Assembly (NCBI GenBank): GCA_025360105.1
Contig: JANYCT010000033.1
Span: 1 to 64,000, forward strand
Direction: 5' to 3'
Origin: Actinomycetes bacterium
GTDB taxonomy: Bacteria; Actinomycetota; Acidimicrobiia; Acidimicrobiales; Ilumatobacteraceae
DNA: 64,000 nt
The position numbers and the translations under genes were made by a program. Below, one piece after another: positions 1 to 10,142 of this stretch. The notes beneath the pieces were generated by a model. That model made no database searches, was not told where the DNA came from, and saw only the letters and a list, made by a program, of their open reading frames with translations. Position 1 is the stretch's first letter. Each line of letters opens with the position of its first letter.

Positions 1-163
1 GCAGCCCGAAGAGTGTGTCGATGATCGGGTTGAAGCGGTCGCCACCGAACAGCGGGTGCGGATGAGTCAGCACGACGCCGCCGACGGGAGCATCGACGCG
101 CATGAGATCAGCTCGTAGCTGAACCCCGTCGAGCGCGTCGATCATCACAGTTTCAATCGGCAT
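1..163 (-). CDS. alpha/beta hydrolase family protein, N-terminus only (runs off the window start)
   Basis: Reverse strand from ATG at 163 reads MPIETVMIDALDGVQLRADLMRVDAPVGGVVLTHPHPLFGGDRFNPIIDTLFGL; the THPHPLFGGD segment is typical of short alpha/beta hydrolases. Absent from the ORF track because truncated. Confidence 0.7.
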   Translation of the reverse strand, partial: MPIETVMIDALDGVQLRADLMRVDAPVGGVVLTHPHPLFGGDRFNPIIDTLFGL

Positions 164-188
164 CGACCAGACGGTACCGTGCCCGGTC

Positions 189-512
189 GTGGCCACCGAC
201 GAGAAGCTCCCGATCAAGATGCTCAACGATCGGCTGCTCGTCCACATCCCGGACCGCGAGGGTGAACGGCGCTCAATGGGCGGCATCGTGATCCCGGCGA
301 CAGCGCAGATCTCGAAGCGATTGGTCTGGGCCGAGGTCGTGGCTCTCGGACAGAACGTGCGCAGTGCCGAAGTCGGTGACCGGGTGCTCTTCAGCCCGGA
401 GGACCGCTACGAGGTCGAGGTCGGTGGCAAGGACTACATCATGCTGCGCGAGCGTGACTTGCACGCCGTTGCAGCGTCGCGCAACGAGAGCAGCACGGGC
501 CTTTACCTGTAG
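189..512 (+). CDS. GroES-like co-chaperonin
   Basis: LPIKMLNDRLLVHIPDREGERRSMGGIVIPATAQ...VVALGQNVRSAEVGDRVLFSPEDRYEVEVGGKDYIMLRERDLHA matches the Cpn10 fold; GTG start. Confidence 0.8.
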   Translation: MATDEKLPIKMLNDRLLVHIPDREGERRSMGGIVIPATAQISKRLVWAEVVALGQNVRSAEVGDRVLFSPEDRYEVEVGGKDYIMLRERDLHAVAASRNESSTGLYL

Positions 513-569
513 TCCTTCCGGTCGTCCGTCAGCCAATCGGGCGGGGCGCGAGTAGTTCCCACCCGTAAC

Positions 570-941
570 ATGGGTCCCATGCCAACCGGAGTGCGCATCG
601 AAGCAACGCCCGAACAACTTGCCGAGGTGACGTTCGATGCCGCCGGCCTTGTTCCTGCCATCGCGCAGGACATCGCCACCAAGGACGTGTTGATGATGGC
701 GTGGATGAACGCCGAGACGCTGCAGATGACCCTCCACGAGGGTCGCATGGTCTACTGGAGCCGCAGTCGCAAAGAGGTGTGGCGCAAGGGTGACACCAGT
801 GGCGACCGCCAGTTCGTGCGCGAGGCGTACTACGACTGCGACGCCGATGTGTTGTTGTTCCTCGTCGAACAAGAGGGCAAGGGCGCGTGTCACACAGGCG
901 CCTACAGCTGCTTTTTCCGCCGCTTCGGAACGCAGGGGTGA
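570..941 (+). CDS. hisI: phosphoribosyl-AMP cyclohydrolase
   Basis: VLMMAWMNAETLQMTL, VYWSRSRKEVWRKGDTSGDRQFV, YYDCDADVLLFLVEQEGKGACHTGAYSCFFR motifs. Confidence 0.95.
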   Translation: MGPMPTGVRIEATPEQLAEVTFDAAGLVPAIAQDIATKDVLMMAWMNAETLQMTLHEGRMVYWSRSRKEVWRKGDTSGDRQFVREAYYDCDADVLLFLVEQEGKGACHTGAYSCFFRRFGTQG

Positions 942-943
942 TC

Positions 944-2473
944 ATGGACGACTTCCGCTTACGTCCAACGCGCGACGAATTTCACGCCCTAGCTGCAGAG
1001 CACACGGTGCTGCCGGTGTGGACCGAACTTCTGGCCGATCTCGAGACCCCCGTCGCCGCCTATGTCAAATTGGTCGGCGATGGCAACGGCTTCCTGCTCG
1101 AGTCCGTCGAACACGCCGAACGTTGGAGTCGCTATTCGTTCGTGGGTCGCTCGCCGCAGGCCTCGATGGTGCTGCGCAACGGTCAGATCACCGTTGAAGG
1201 AACTCTGCCGGCGGACACGCCGCTCGATCAGGGCATCCTCGCCGCGATGGAGTCCATCCTCTCCCGCTACAAAGCGCCGTTGTTCCCCGATCTGCCGCCG
1301 CTGCAGGGCGGCCTCATGGGCTTCCTCGGCTACGACGTGATCCGCGAGGTCGAGCATCTGCCCAACGTGCCCCACGACGACCGCAACCTTCCCGATGCGG
1401 TGATGAGTGTCATTGGTTCGCTGGCAGCCTTCGATCACTGGCGTCAGCGTGTCTACCTCATCGAGAGCGTGCCCGTGCTCGGCATGGATGCAACGCAACT
1501 CGACGCGGCATACGACGCCGCCGCCGAACGCGTGGGTCAGGCAGTGGCCGACCTCGCTCGCCCTCTCGCATACGCGCCTGTGCAGCCGCCCGAGGCCGGC
1601 GAGCAGCTCCCTGCGATGCGGTCGTCGATGGCCGATGGCGTGTACCAGCAGGCGGTCGAAGTCGCCAAGGAACACATCCTCGCTGGCGACATCTTTCAAG
1701 TGGTGTTGTCGCAGCGCTTCGATGTCGACCTTGATGCCGACCCCTTCGATGTCTACCGGGTGTTACGTCAGGTCAATCCCAGCCCGTACATGTACTTCCT
1801 GCGCCACCCCGATGTCACGCTCGTGGGGTCATCGCCCGAGCCGATGGTGCAGCTGCTGCACGGCAAAGTCGTGTCGCGACCCATCGCCGGCACGCGCCGG
1901 CGCGGTCGCGACGACGAACACGATCGGCGCATGGCTGGCGAACTACGCGAGAACCCCAAGGAAGTTGCCGAGCACATCATGTTGGTCGACCTTGCCCGCA
2001 ACGACGTGGGGCGCGTTGCCAAGTTCGGCAGCGTGCACGTCGACGAACTGATGACGCTCGAGAAGTACAGCCACGTGATGCACCTCACGTCGCAAGTGTC
2101 GGGCGATCTGGTCGACGGCAAAGGACCCATCGACGTGCTCCGCGCGACGCTGCCGGCCGGCACGCTGAGCGGCGCTCCGAAGGTGCGCGCAATGGAGATC
2201 ATCGACGAGCTCGAACCACTCAAGCGCGGGCCCTACGCCGGTGTTGTCGGCTATGTCGACTTCAGTGGCAACCTCGACACGGCGATTGCCATTCGCACGA
2301 TGTTCGTCAGCGCGCGTGGCGCCCATCTTCAGGCTGGTGCCGGCATCGTCGCCGACTCAATCCCCGAAGACGAAGACCTCGAATGCTTCAACAAGGCAGC
2401 AGCGTTTCTCGCAGCGATCCCGGCGGCCCAGCGGATGACCGCAAAACGCCGCGAGCAGGGAACCAACGCATGA
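944..2473 (+). CDS. trpE: anthranilate synthase component I
   Basis: PSPYMYFLRHPDVTLVGSSPEPMVQL, RPIAGTRRRG, LPAGTLSGAPKVRAMEIIDELEP; start taken at ATG 944 after hisI. Confidence 0.95.
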   Translation: MDDFRLRPTRDEFHALAAEHTVLPVWTELLADLETPVAAYVKLVGDGNGFLLESVEHAERWSRYSFVGRSPQASMVLRNGQITVEGTLPADTPLDQGILAAMESILSRYKAPLFPDLPPLQGGLMGFLGYDVIREVEHLPNVPHDDRNLPDAVMSVIGSLAAFDHWRQRVYLIESVPVLGMDATQLDAAYDAAAERVGQAVADLARPLAYAPVQPPEAGEQLPAMRSSMADGVYQQAVEVAKEHILAGDIFQVVLSQRFDVDLDADPFDVYRVLRQVNPSPYMYFLRHPDVTLVGSSPEPMVQLLHGKVVSRPIAGTRRRGRDDEHDRRMAGELRENPKEVAEHIMLVDLARNDVGRVAKFGSVHVDELMTLEKYSHVMHLTSQVSGDLVDGKGPIDVLRATLPAGTLSGAPKVRAMEIIDELEPLKRGPYAGVVGYVDFSGNLDTAIAIRTMFVSARGAHLQAGAGIVADSIPEDEDLECFNKAAAFLAAIPAAQRMTAKRREQGTNA

Positions 2474-3288
2474 GCCCGTTCTGGTGCGAACAGGCCCGCG
2501 ATTTCATCGGCGTCTCCGGATCCGACGCGCTCGCGTATCTGCAGAGCCAGATCAGCCAAGACATTCGCGGCCTGTCTGACGGCGGCGCAGCGTACAGCTT
2601 CGTCTTGCAACCCATCGGCAAGATCGATGCGCTCGTTCGTATCGTGCGCCACTCGGCCGAGGAGTTCGTGCTCGACACCGACCCCGGCGTCGGCGAGGTC
2701 ATTGTTGCGCGGCTCAACCGCTTCAAGATTCGCGTGAAGGTCGATATCGCCCCGCTCGCGTTGCGATGCATCGCCGTTCGCAATGCCAATGCCCCGATCG
2801 ACGGTGCCGTACCTGCATGGGGCTGCGATGATGCCTTTGACACCATCGGCGTATCGCCGCTTTCCCCGGCTGGCATGCGCGAGGGCTCGGCAGTCGAGTT
2901 GCTTGCCTCCCGAATCGAAGCCGGATGGCCAGCGATGGGCAGCGAGATCACCGACGTCTCCATCCCTGCCGAGACCGGTGTGGTGGCCGAGTCGGTCAAC
3001 TTCACCAAGGGCTGTTATCCGGGTCAGGAACTTGTCGAGCGTATGGACAGCCGTGGCTCGCAGGCGCCGCGCTTCGTCCGTCGCGTACGCGGCTCGGGCA
3101 GCGCTGAGGTCGGTGACAGCATTCTGCGTGGTTCTGCGGTGGTGGGGCATGTCACGTCGTTGGCGATCAGTGACGACGGCTGGTTGGCGCTCGCGCTGGT
3201 GGCCCGTTCGGCGCAACCCGGCGACACCGTGACGGTGCGCGGCAACGAGGTCACGCTTGAGGCTTCGCGCTCATCAGCCCCGACATGA
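2470..3288 (+). CDS. ygfZ: folate-binding YgfZ/GcvT-like protein
   Basis: Conserved FTKGCYPGQELVERMDSRG; ATGA overlap with trpE stop. Confidence 0.85.
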   Translation: MSPFWCEQARDFIGVSGSDALAYLQSQISQDIRGLSDGGAAYSFVLQPIGKIDALVRIVRHSAEEFVLDTDPGVGEVIVARLNRFKIRVKVDIAPLALRCIAVRNANAPIDGAVPAWGCDDAFDTIGVSPLSPAGMREGSAVELLASRIEAGWPAMGSEITDVSIPAETGVVAESVNFTKGCYPGQELVERMDSRGSQAPRFVRRVRGSGSAEVGDSILRGSAVVGHVTSLAISDDGWLALALVARSAQPGDTVTVRGNEVTLEASRSSAPT

Positions 3289-3297
3289 GTCAGAGCG

Positions 3298-4527
3298 TCA
3301 ACTGGCGGCAGCGAGCGTATGGCGCAACTGCATCACGTCGGGGCGGCCGCGCAGGTTGGAGAACTCGCGTCGTGTGTCGATGGCCTCTGCGAGGCCCGGC
3401 AGATTGGTTCCTACGCTGAACGCGGCGCGTAGCCACTGCACGGCAAGTTCCTCGTCGTGCAACGCCGCCGCACACTGAGCGACGACGACCGCCGGCATGC
3501 TGCCGGGGGAGCGGCGGTAGAGATCTGCGGCATAGCGACCTGCCTGCTCGAAGTCGCCAAGCCGCGTGAGCACACTTGCCAGCACGTACTCGCTGTAGGC
3601 ATTGCCGATAGGGAGGGGCTGGGGCAACAGACCCACGAGTGCACGCAACTCGGCGTCGCTCGCATCGTCGGGCGGCATCCAGTTCGGTGGCTGCACCACG
3701 GCGAAGTCGTTCGTGAGCAGACTCGCCGCGTCGTCGAGACGGCCTCTGCGGGCGAGTTCGGCCGCTTTGTACCACGGAGACAGATTCATTCCGGGCGGGA
3801 ACGCGCCGGGCTTGCCGGTGGTCCACGCATCTCGTTCGGCGCTCGCAGCCCAATGCTGCCATGTGCCGTGCTGATCGAGTCCGGCCTGAGTCTTGCGGTG
3901 CTGCAACATCTGCAGTTGCGTGAGCAACGGAAACACGAAGAAGAACGATGTGAACGATCGCCCAGAGGTTGCGAACCAGACGAGCCCGGTTGCGGTGGCG
4001 GCAATGCTGAAGTAGAGCATCACTGTGCGGGCACGACCAGGAATGATGGCGTCCAGGCCGGCCATGACGATGTTGCCGCCGTCAAGAGGCAGAATCGGGA
4101 TGAGATTGACGAGCCCGATGATGGGTCCGGCCCACCACACCGCCAACGCCGGAGCGGTGCGATGCACCTGATCGAAATCGAGTGGGTTCACGCCCATTGC
4201 CGACAACAGTGCGACGCCCAAGCCGATCTGCACGGCTGGTCCGGCCACGGAGATGCCGGCTCGTTCCCAACGCTTCAGCGGTCGAGTCGGCACGAACGAC
4301 GCATAACCCGCCATGAAGTCGAGCGCGATACTCGCCTTGGCTCCGGTTGCCCGCGCAGCGAACGCGTGACCGAGTTCGTGGATGAGCGTGAATACGCCCA
4401 CGCATCCGGCCAGCCACAGGCCAACTTCGCCCTGATTGACGAAGGCGAACAACGCGAGCAGCATGACGAAGCCGGGGCGGATGTCGACCGGGAAACCGAA
4501 GATGCGCAAGCTCGGCGAGGTGCTCAT
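3298..4527 (-). CDS. site-2 protease (M50) family membrane protein with C-terminal TPR-like region
   Basis: LIHELGHAFAARATGAKA (HExxH), LIPILPLDGGNI (LDG motif), TM segments, helical C-terminal repeats. Confidence 0.85.
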   Translation of the reverse strand: MSTSPSLRIFGFPVDIRPGFVMLLALFAFVNQGEVGLWLAGCVGVFTLIHELGHAFAARATGAKASIALDFMAGYASFVPTRPLKRWERAGISVAGPAVQIGLGVALLSAMGVNPLDFDQVHRTAPALAVWWAGPIIGLVNLIPILPLDGGNIVMAGLDAIIPGRARTVMLYFSIAATATGLVWFATSGRSFTSFFFVFPLLTQLQMLQHRKTQAGLDQHGTWQHWAASAERDAWTTGKPGAFPPGMNLSPWYKAAELARRGRLDDAASLLTNDFAVVQPPNWMPPDDASDAELRALVGLLPQPLPIGNAYSEYVLASVLTRLGDFEQAGRYAADLYRRSPGSMPAVVVAQCAAALHDEELAVQWLRAAFSVGTNLPGLAEAIDTRREFSNLRGRPDVMQLRHTLAAAS

Positions 4528-4651
4528 GAAACGATCCTACGAGGGTCGTCGGGTGAAGTGAACGCGGAGCAAGAGTTCCCCCTGATGTCCGGCAACGGCT
4601 TTCGCGGGTGGAACTGCTGTCATCGGGTGACCAGGCATAGACTCACTCTCC

Positions 4652-7318
4652 GTGTCGTACGTCTACGCCTTCTCCCACAAGCATCGTCGCCCCCCCATGG
4701 AGTACAAAGATCTCCTCGGTGGAAAGGGCGCCAACCTTGCCGAAATGACCAGTGTGCTGAAGTTGCCGGTACCACCGGGCTTCACCATCAGTACCGATGC
4801 GTGCCGTGCGTATATGCGCGGTGGCTGGCCCAACGGTCTCGATGAAGAGATCGCAGCGCAGGTGTTCAAACTGGAACAGGTGATGGGCCGCAAACTCGGC
4901 GATCCGTTCGACCCTTTGCTCGTGTCCGTTCGCTCGGGTGCCAAGTTTTCGATGCCCGGCATGATGGACACCGTTCTCAATCTCGGCCTGAACGATGCGA
5001 GCGTCCAGGGTCTCGCTCATGTCACGAGCGACGAACGCTTCGCGTACGACAGCTACCGTCGTTTCATTGCGATGTACGGCCGCATCGTGCTCGGGGTCGA
5101 CGGCGAATTGTTCGACCATCCGCTCGAAGCCGCCAAATCAGCCACCGGCGTGAAGACCGACGCAGAGCTCACGGCGAAGGCGCTCAAGCAATTGTGTAAG
5201 GAGTACCAGCAGGTCGTCAAGAAGGCCACGGGCAAGCCGTTCCCGCAGAAGCCGCGCGACCAGTTGCGCGGCGCCGTCGAGGCAGTATTCGCAAGCTGGA
5301 ACGGTGCTCGTGCGATTGCCTACCGCGTACGCGAACGCATCAGCCATGACCTCGGCACCGCTGTGAACGTGCAAGCCATGGTGTTCGGCAACCGCGACAA
5401 CAACAGTGGAACCGGTGTCGGCTTCACCCGCAACGCCGCCACGGGCGAGAATAAGCCGTATGGCGACTTTTTGATCAACGCGCAGGGCGAAGATGTGGTT
5501 GCGGGCATTCGCAACACCGAAGACCTCGATCACATGAAGTTGCACTTCCCGGTGATCCATCGCGAACTCATGGACATCTTCCACCGTCTCGAGCGCCACT
5601 ACACCGACATGTGCGATACCGAGTTCACCATCGAGCAGGGCAAGCTGTGGATGCTGCAGACCCGCGTCGGCAAGCGCACAGGCGCTGCCGCACTGCGGAT
5701 GGCTGTCGACATGACCAAGGGCATTGGCAGGGGAAGCGCGCGCTGGAAGATCAGCCGCACCGAGGCGATTATGCGCGTTGCCGCAGAGCATCTCGATCAG
5801 GTGTTGCATCCTCAGTTCGCAGGCCATGGCAAGGTACTCGCCAAGGGCCTCGCCGCGTCGCCAGGTGCCGCAGTGGGCAGGGTGTACTTCACCGCCGATG
5901 ATGCAGTCGACGCCGACGAGCGTGGCGAGCAGGTCATCCTTGTTCGCAACGAGACCAGCCCCGAAGACGTGCACGGCATGATGATCAGCCAGGGCATCCT
6001 TACTGCTCGAGGCGGTCTCGTGAGCCACGCTGCTGTTGTTGCCCGCGGTTGGGGAACCCCGGCCATCGTGGGCGCCGACGCTGTGAAGATTCAGGGCAAG
6101 CAGTTCAGCGTTGGCGATGTCGTAGTGAAAGAAGGCGATGTCATCAGCCTCGACGGCACCACTGGCGAAGTGATCGTTGGTGCGATGACGCTCGAAGCAG
6201 CAGAGCCGCCGGCGGAGTTCCACACCATCCTCGAATGGGCCGATCAAATTCGCAAGGGCAAGCTCGGTGTGCGCGCCAATGCCGACACCGGCGAAGACGC
6301 CACTAATGCACGCAACCTCGGAGCCGAAGGCATTGGATTGTGCCGCACCGAGCACATGTTCTTGGCTCCTGATCGTCTCCCAGTGGTTCGCGAAATGATT
6401 CTCGCTGACAACCCCAAAGACGAACTCGCAGCACTCGCCGACCTCGGGCGGGTGCAGCAGATCGACTTCGAGGAGATCCTTTTGGCGATGGACGGTCTGC
6501 CCGTCACCATTCGTCTGCTCGATCCGCCCCTTCATGAGTTTCTGCCCTCGGTCGAGGAGTTGCGCATCAAAGAAGCCACCACTGGCCTCAACAAGCGTGA
6601 GAAGGCCGAGCTGAAGGCTGCAGAGGATTGGGCCGAGCACAACCCGATGATTGGCACGCGCGGTGTTCGACTGGGAGTCGTCAAGCCCGGGCTGTACGCC
6701 ATGCAGGTGAAGGCACTGATGGCCGCGGCGGCATCGCTGCGCAAGAAGGGCAAGAATCCCATCGTCGAGGTCATGATCCCCCTCACCGTCACCCGCGAAG
6801 AACTTGCACTTGCAAGAAGTTGGGTGCAGACCGAGATCGATCTCGCGGTGAAGGGTATGAAGAACAAGCCCAACGTGACGATCGGGACGATGATCGAGAC
6901 GCCTCGCGCAGCAATTCGTGCCGACGAGATCGCCGAGGAAGCAGACTTCTTCAGCTTCGGCACCAACGACCTCACCCAGATGGCGTTCGGCTTCAGCCGC
7001 GACGACGTCGAGAGCCGAATGATGCCTGCCTACCTCGAGCAGGGGCTGCTCAAGCGCAACCCTTTCGAGACCATCGACAAGGGCGGTGTCGGCGAACTCG
7101 TGAAGATGGGTGTCGAGCGCGGCCGGTCCACCAAGAAGGGCCTCAAGATCGGCGTGTGCGGTGAGCACGGCGGCGATCCCGAGAGCATCGCACTGTTCTA
7201 CGAAGCTGGTCTCGACTACGTGAGCTGCAGCCCGTTTCGAGTTCCCATCGCCCGACTGGCCGCTGCGCAGGCGATCATCAGTTCCTCGGGTTCGAACAAA
7301 AAGAGCGACACCAAGTAG
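4652..7318 (+). CDS. ppdK: pyruvate, phosphate dikinase
   Basis: GGKGANLAEMTSVLKLPVPPGFTIST, GGLVSHAAVVARGWGTPAIVG, GLCRTEHMF, SFGTNDLTQMAFGFSRDD, GVCGEHGGDPES. Confidence 0.97.
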   Translation: MSYVYAFSHKHRRPPMEYKDLLGGKGANLAEMTSVLKLPVPPGFTISTDACRAYMRGGWPNGLDEEIAAQVFKLEQVMGRKLGDPFDPLLVSVRSGAKFSMPGMMDTVLNLGLNDASVQGLAHVTSDERFAYDSYRRFIAMYGRIVLGVDGELFDHPLEAAKSATGVKTDAELTAKALKQLCKEYQQVVKKATGKPFPQKPRDQLRGAVEAVFASWNGARAIAYRVRERISHDLGTAVNVQAMVFGNRDNNSGTGVGFTRNAATGENKPYGDFLINAQGEDVVAGIRNTEDLDHMKLHFPVIHRELMDIFHRLERHYTDMCDTEFTIEQGKLWMLQTRVGKRTGAAALRMAVDMTKGIGRGSARWKISRTEAIMRVAAEHLDQVLHPQFAGHGKVLAKGLAASPGAAVGRVYFTADDAVDADERGEQVILVRNETSPEDVHGMMISQGILTARGGLVSHAAVVARGWGTPAIVGADAVKIQGKQFSVGDVVVKEGDVISLDGTTGEVIVGAMTLEAAEPPAEFHTILEWADQIRKGKLGVRANADTGEDATNARNLGAEGIGLCRTEHMFLAPDRLPVVREMILADNPKDELAALADLGRVQQIDFEEILLAMDGLPVTIRLLDPPLHEFLPSVEELRIKEATTGLNKREKAELKAAEDWAEHNPMIGTRGVRLGVVKPGLYAMQVKALMAAAASLRKKGKNPIVEVMIPLTVTREELALARSWVQTEIDLAVKGMKNKPNVTIGTMIETPRAAIRADEIAEEADFFSFGTNDLTQMAFGFSRDDVESRMMPAYLEQGLLKRNPFETIDKGGVGELVKMGVERGRSTKKGLKIGVCGEHGGDPESIALFYEAGLDYVSCSPFRVPIARLAAAQAIISSSGSNKKSDTK

Positions 7319-7326
7319 CCCATCTG

Positions 7327-8361
7327 ATGCCCGGCCCAGCGATTGGCGCAGTGGTGGCGGATGCGTCGGCAACCACGTTCGCCGACATTCGGGTGCCGAT
7401 GTGGGCATGGCTCGCGACCCTCGGTTTCATCGCGCTGCTGTTGTTGTTCGACCTCCTCGTACTTCACCGCGTTCCGAAAGTGCTCGGAGCGCGTCGTGCT
7501 GCGCTCGAGACTGCAATGTGGGTTGCTATCGGCGTTGCCTTCGGGTTCGTCGTGCTCGCAGGCTTCGGGGGTAAGGCGGGCAGCGAATATTTCAGCGGCT
7601 ATCTGATTGAATACAGCCTCTCGATCGACAATGTCTTCGTGTGGGCGCTGATCTTCACCTACTTCATCGTGCCCGCCACCTATCAGCATCGGGTGTTGTT
7701 CTGGGGCATCTTCGGCGCGCTCGTGCTGCGTGCAGCGTTCATCTTTGCGGGCGTCGCGTTGATCCGACGGTTCGAGTGGATTCTCTACATTTTCGGTGCG
7801 TTCCTGCTGTACACCGCCTTCAGACTCTTGCGTCGCGGCAGCGAGCATGTGAACCCTGAGGACAACCTTGCATATCGGGCGGTGAATCGCCTTGTTCCGT
7901 CGACCCCCGAACTCGACGGGCAGAAGCTGTTCACCCGTGTGGATCACCGCTTGGTGGCCACTCCGCTGTTCGCCGTGCTGATCCTGGTGGAGACTACTGA
8001 TGTGCTTTTCGCCGTCGATTCGGTGCCGGCGGTGTTGGCGGTGAGTCGCGAACAGTTCATCGTGTTCACCTCGAATGCTTTTGCCATCCTGGGTTTGCGC
8101 GCCCTGTACTTCCTGCTCGCCGATCTCCATACACGTTTCGCATACTTGAAGCAGGGTCTCGCCATCATTTTGGCCTTCGTCGGCGTCAAGATGGTCATCG
8201 CCCACTGGTGGGAGATTCCGGGAACGGCATCGCTCGGCGTCATCGCCTTGGTGCTGGCCGCATCGGTGATTGCTTCGATGCAGTCCGGCTCGATGCTGGA
8301 AACCGTGGATCGAGTCGACGTAGTCGGCCTCGAGAAGCCCCCTCCGCCGCAGGAACGCTGA
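7327..8361 (+). CDS. TerC family integral membrane protein
   Basis: EYSLSIDNVFVWALIF, ETTDVLFAVDSVPAVLAVSREQFIVFTSNAFAILGLRALYF. Confidence 0.93.
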   Translation: MPGPAIGAVVADASATTFADIRVPMWAWLATLGFIALLLLFDLLVLHRVPKVLGARRAALETAMWVAIGVAFGFVVLAGFGGKAGSEYFSGYLIEYSLSIDNVFVWALIFTYFIVPATYQHRVLFWGIFGALVLRAAFIFAGVALIRRFEWILYIFGAFLLYTAFRLLRRGSEHVNPEDNLAYRAVNRLVPSTPELDGQKLFTRVDHRLVATPLFAVLILVETTDVLFAVDSVPAVLAVSREQFIVFTSNAFAILGLRALYFLLADLHTRFAYLKQGLAIILAFVGVKMVIAHWWEIPGTASLGVIALVLAASVIASMQSGSMLETVDRVDVVGLEKPPPPQER

Positions 8362-8396
8362 CGGCGGCCCCGTCGGCCTCGGGTAGCCTCGCCGCA

Positions 8397-10142
8397 ATGG
8401 CAATCGTTGACGAGGACATCGAACGGCTTCGTTCCAGCGTGTCGATCGTCGACATCGTGCAGGCCTACGTGGCGCTGCGTAAGGTCGGACGCAACTGGTC
8501 GGGATTGTGTCCGTTCCATGCCGAGAAGAGCGCGTCGTTCACCGTACGCGAGGAGATGGGTCGCTATCACTGTTTCGGTTGCGGCGCGTCGGGCGATGTG
8601 TTCAAGTTCGTGCAAGAGATCGAGCACACCGACTTCGTCGGGGCGGTGGAGCAGCTCGCCACCAAGGCCGGAATCCAACTGCGCTACACATCGGGCGGCG
8701 AGAGCAAGGAGCGGCTCCGCCGCAAACAGTTGATCGAGGCGATGGACAAAGCGGTGGACTGGTATCACCATCGGCTGCTCACGTCGCCCGATGCACGCGA
8801 AGCGCGCGAGTACCTGCGCCGACGCGGCCTCGCCGGTGATGTCGCGCGCAGCTTCAAGCTCGGCTGGGCCCCCGATGACTGGGATGCAATGAGCCGCGAG
8901 CTCGGTGTTGCACCCGATCTGTTGCGCGATACCGGGCTGGCCTTCACCAACAAGCGAGATCGTATGCAGGATTCGTTTCGTGCTCGCGTCCTGTTCCCCA
9001 TCTTCTCCGACACAGGCGACCCGTTGGCCTTCGGCGGTCGCATCTTGCCCGGCTCGCCAGATCCGGCGAAGTACAAGAACTCACCCGAGACGGTCGTCTA
9101 TTCGAAGAGTCGCACGCTCTACGGGCTCAACTGGGCCAAGGCCGACATCGTGACCCACGATCAGGTCGTCGTGTGCGAGGGATACACCGACGTGATCGGC
9201 TTCCACCGTGCGGGCGTGAAACGCGCCGTGGCCACCTGCGGCACAGCGCTCACCGAGCAGCATGTGCAGATCCTGAAGCGATTCGCGAGCCGGGTGGTGT
9301 TGGCCTTCGATGCCGACAAGGCTGGGCAGGGTGCCGCCGAGCGCTTCTACGAGTGGGAGCAGAAATACCAGGTGCGCGTCGAGGTTGCCCGCTTCCCCGA
9401 TGGCAAGGACCCTGGCGATCTCAGCCTCACCGACCCGGAAGCCCTCGTGGCGGCCATTGACACAGCGTTGCCATTTCTCGGTTTCCGTTTGCAGCGGGTG
9501 CTCGCTGGTAAGACGATGCGATCACCGGAGGAACGCGCACGCCTTGCCGAGCAGGCCATGGCTGTGGTGAACGAACACCCTGATGTGAACGTACGCAAGC
9601 TCTATGCCGGCCAGGTCGCCAGCCACACCGGTTTGCCCATTAATGACCTCGTTCGTCTCGCAGAGCAACCCAAACTCAAGCCGGTTGTAAGGGTCGCCCC
9701 GGTGCGTCATGTTGGCGCTGCAGAGAACGGCGAATTCGTGGCGGTTGCGCTGCTCCTGCAGCGATGGGATGACATTGCGCCGTGGTTGATGGAAGAGCTG
9801 TTTGCGGCCGATGTGAACCGACGCGCGTTCGCTGCACTGGCCGCTACCGGAGGCGTGCTCGACGTGGCGCTGCAGGCTGCCGATCCCGAGGCGCGTGAAG
9901 TGTTGGAGCGCGCCGCTGTTGCCGACCTTGATGCCGATCCGGAGATTGAGGCATTCAATCTCATCTCCGCAGCCGTGCGACGCGAGCTCGGTCAGCGGTT
10001 GCGCATCACCGACTCCGACGAGATTCGCGAGGACAGCGAAGCCCGTGTTCAACTCGAACAACTCTCCTCACGCGGTTCACCCCAGATAGCCGGCGAGTGG
10101 TTGCTAGGGTGGCTGAAGCGCCGAACTGGGGAACGTGGGTGA
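8397..10142 (+). CDS. dnaG: DNA primase
   Basis: [37 protein letters not shown] zinc finger; [37 protein letters not shown]; start ATG 8397. Confidence 0.96.
   Translation: MAIVDEDIERLRSSVSIVDIVQAYVALRKVGRNWSGLCPFHAEKSASFTVREEMGRYHCFGCGASGDVFKFVQEIEHTDFVGAVEQLATKAGIQLRYTSGGESKERLRRKQLIEAMDKAVDWYHHRLLTSPDAREAREYLRRRGLAGDVARSFKLGWAPDDWDAMSRELGVAPDLLRDTGLAFTNKRDRMQDSFRARVLFPIFSDTGDPLAFGGRILPGSPDPAKYKNSPETVVYSKSRTLYGLNWAKADIVTHDQVVVCEGYTDVIGFHRAGVKRAVATCGTALTEQHVQILKRFASRVVLAFDADKAGQGAAERFYEWEQKYQVRVEVARFPDGKDPGDLSLTDPEALVAAIDTALPFLGFRLQRVLAGKTMRSPEERARLAEQAMAVVNEHPDVNVRKLYAGQVASHTGLPINDLVRLAEQPKLKPVVRVAPVRHVGAAENGEFVAVALLLQRWDDIAPWLMEELFAADVNRRAFAALAATGGVLDVALQAADPEAREVLERAAVADLDADPEIEAFNLISAAVRRELGQRLRITDSDEIREDSEARVQLEQLSSRGSPQIAGEWLLGWLKRRTGERG

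Noticed and set aside
189-512. Considered as the canonical groES of a groESL operon
   Set aside because: No groEL follows; hisI is next, so it is only called GroES-like and the gene symbol is withheld.
3457-4845. 462-aa plus-strand ORF opposite the M50 protease gene
   Set aside because: Antisense artefact with low-complexity His/Arg/Glu composition; the opposite strand carries HExxH and LDG motifs.
5138-7408. 756-aa minus-strand ORF opposite ppdK
   Set aside because: Mirror ORF of a strongly coding GC-rich gene; no domain motifs; ppdK is certain.
7216-8403. 395-aa minus-strand ORF opposite terC
   Set aside because: His/Glu/Arg/Gln-rich antisense ORF without motifs; TerC is clear on the plus strand.
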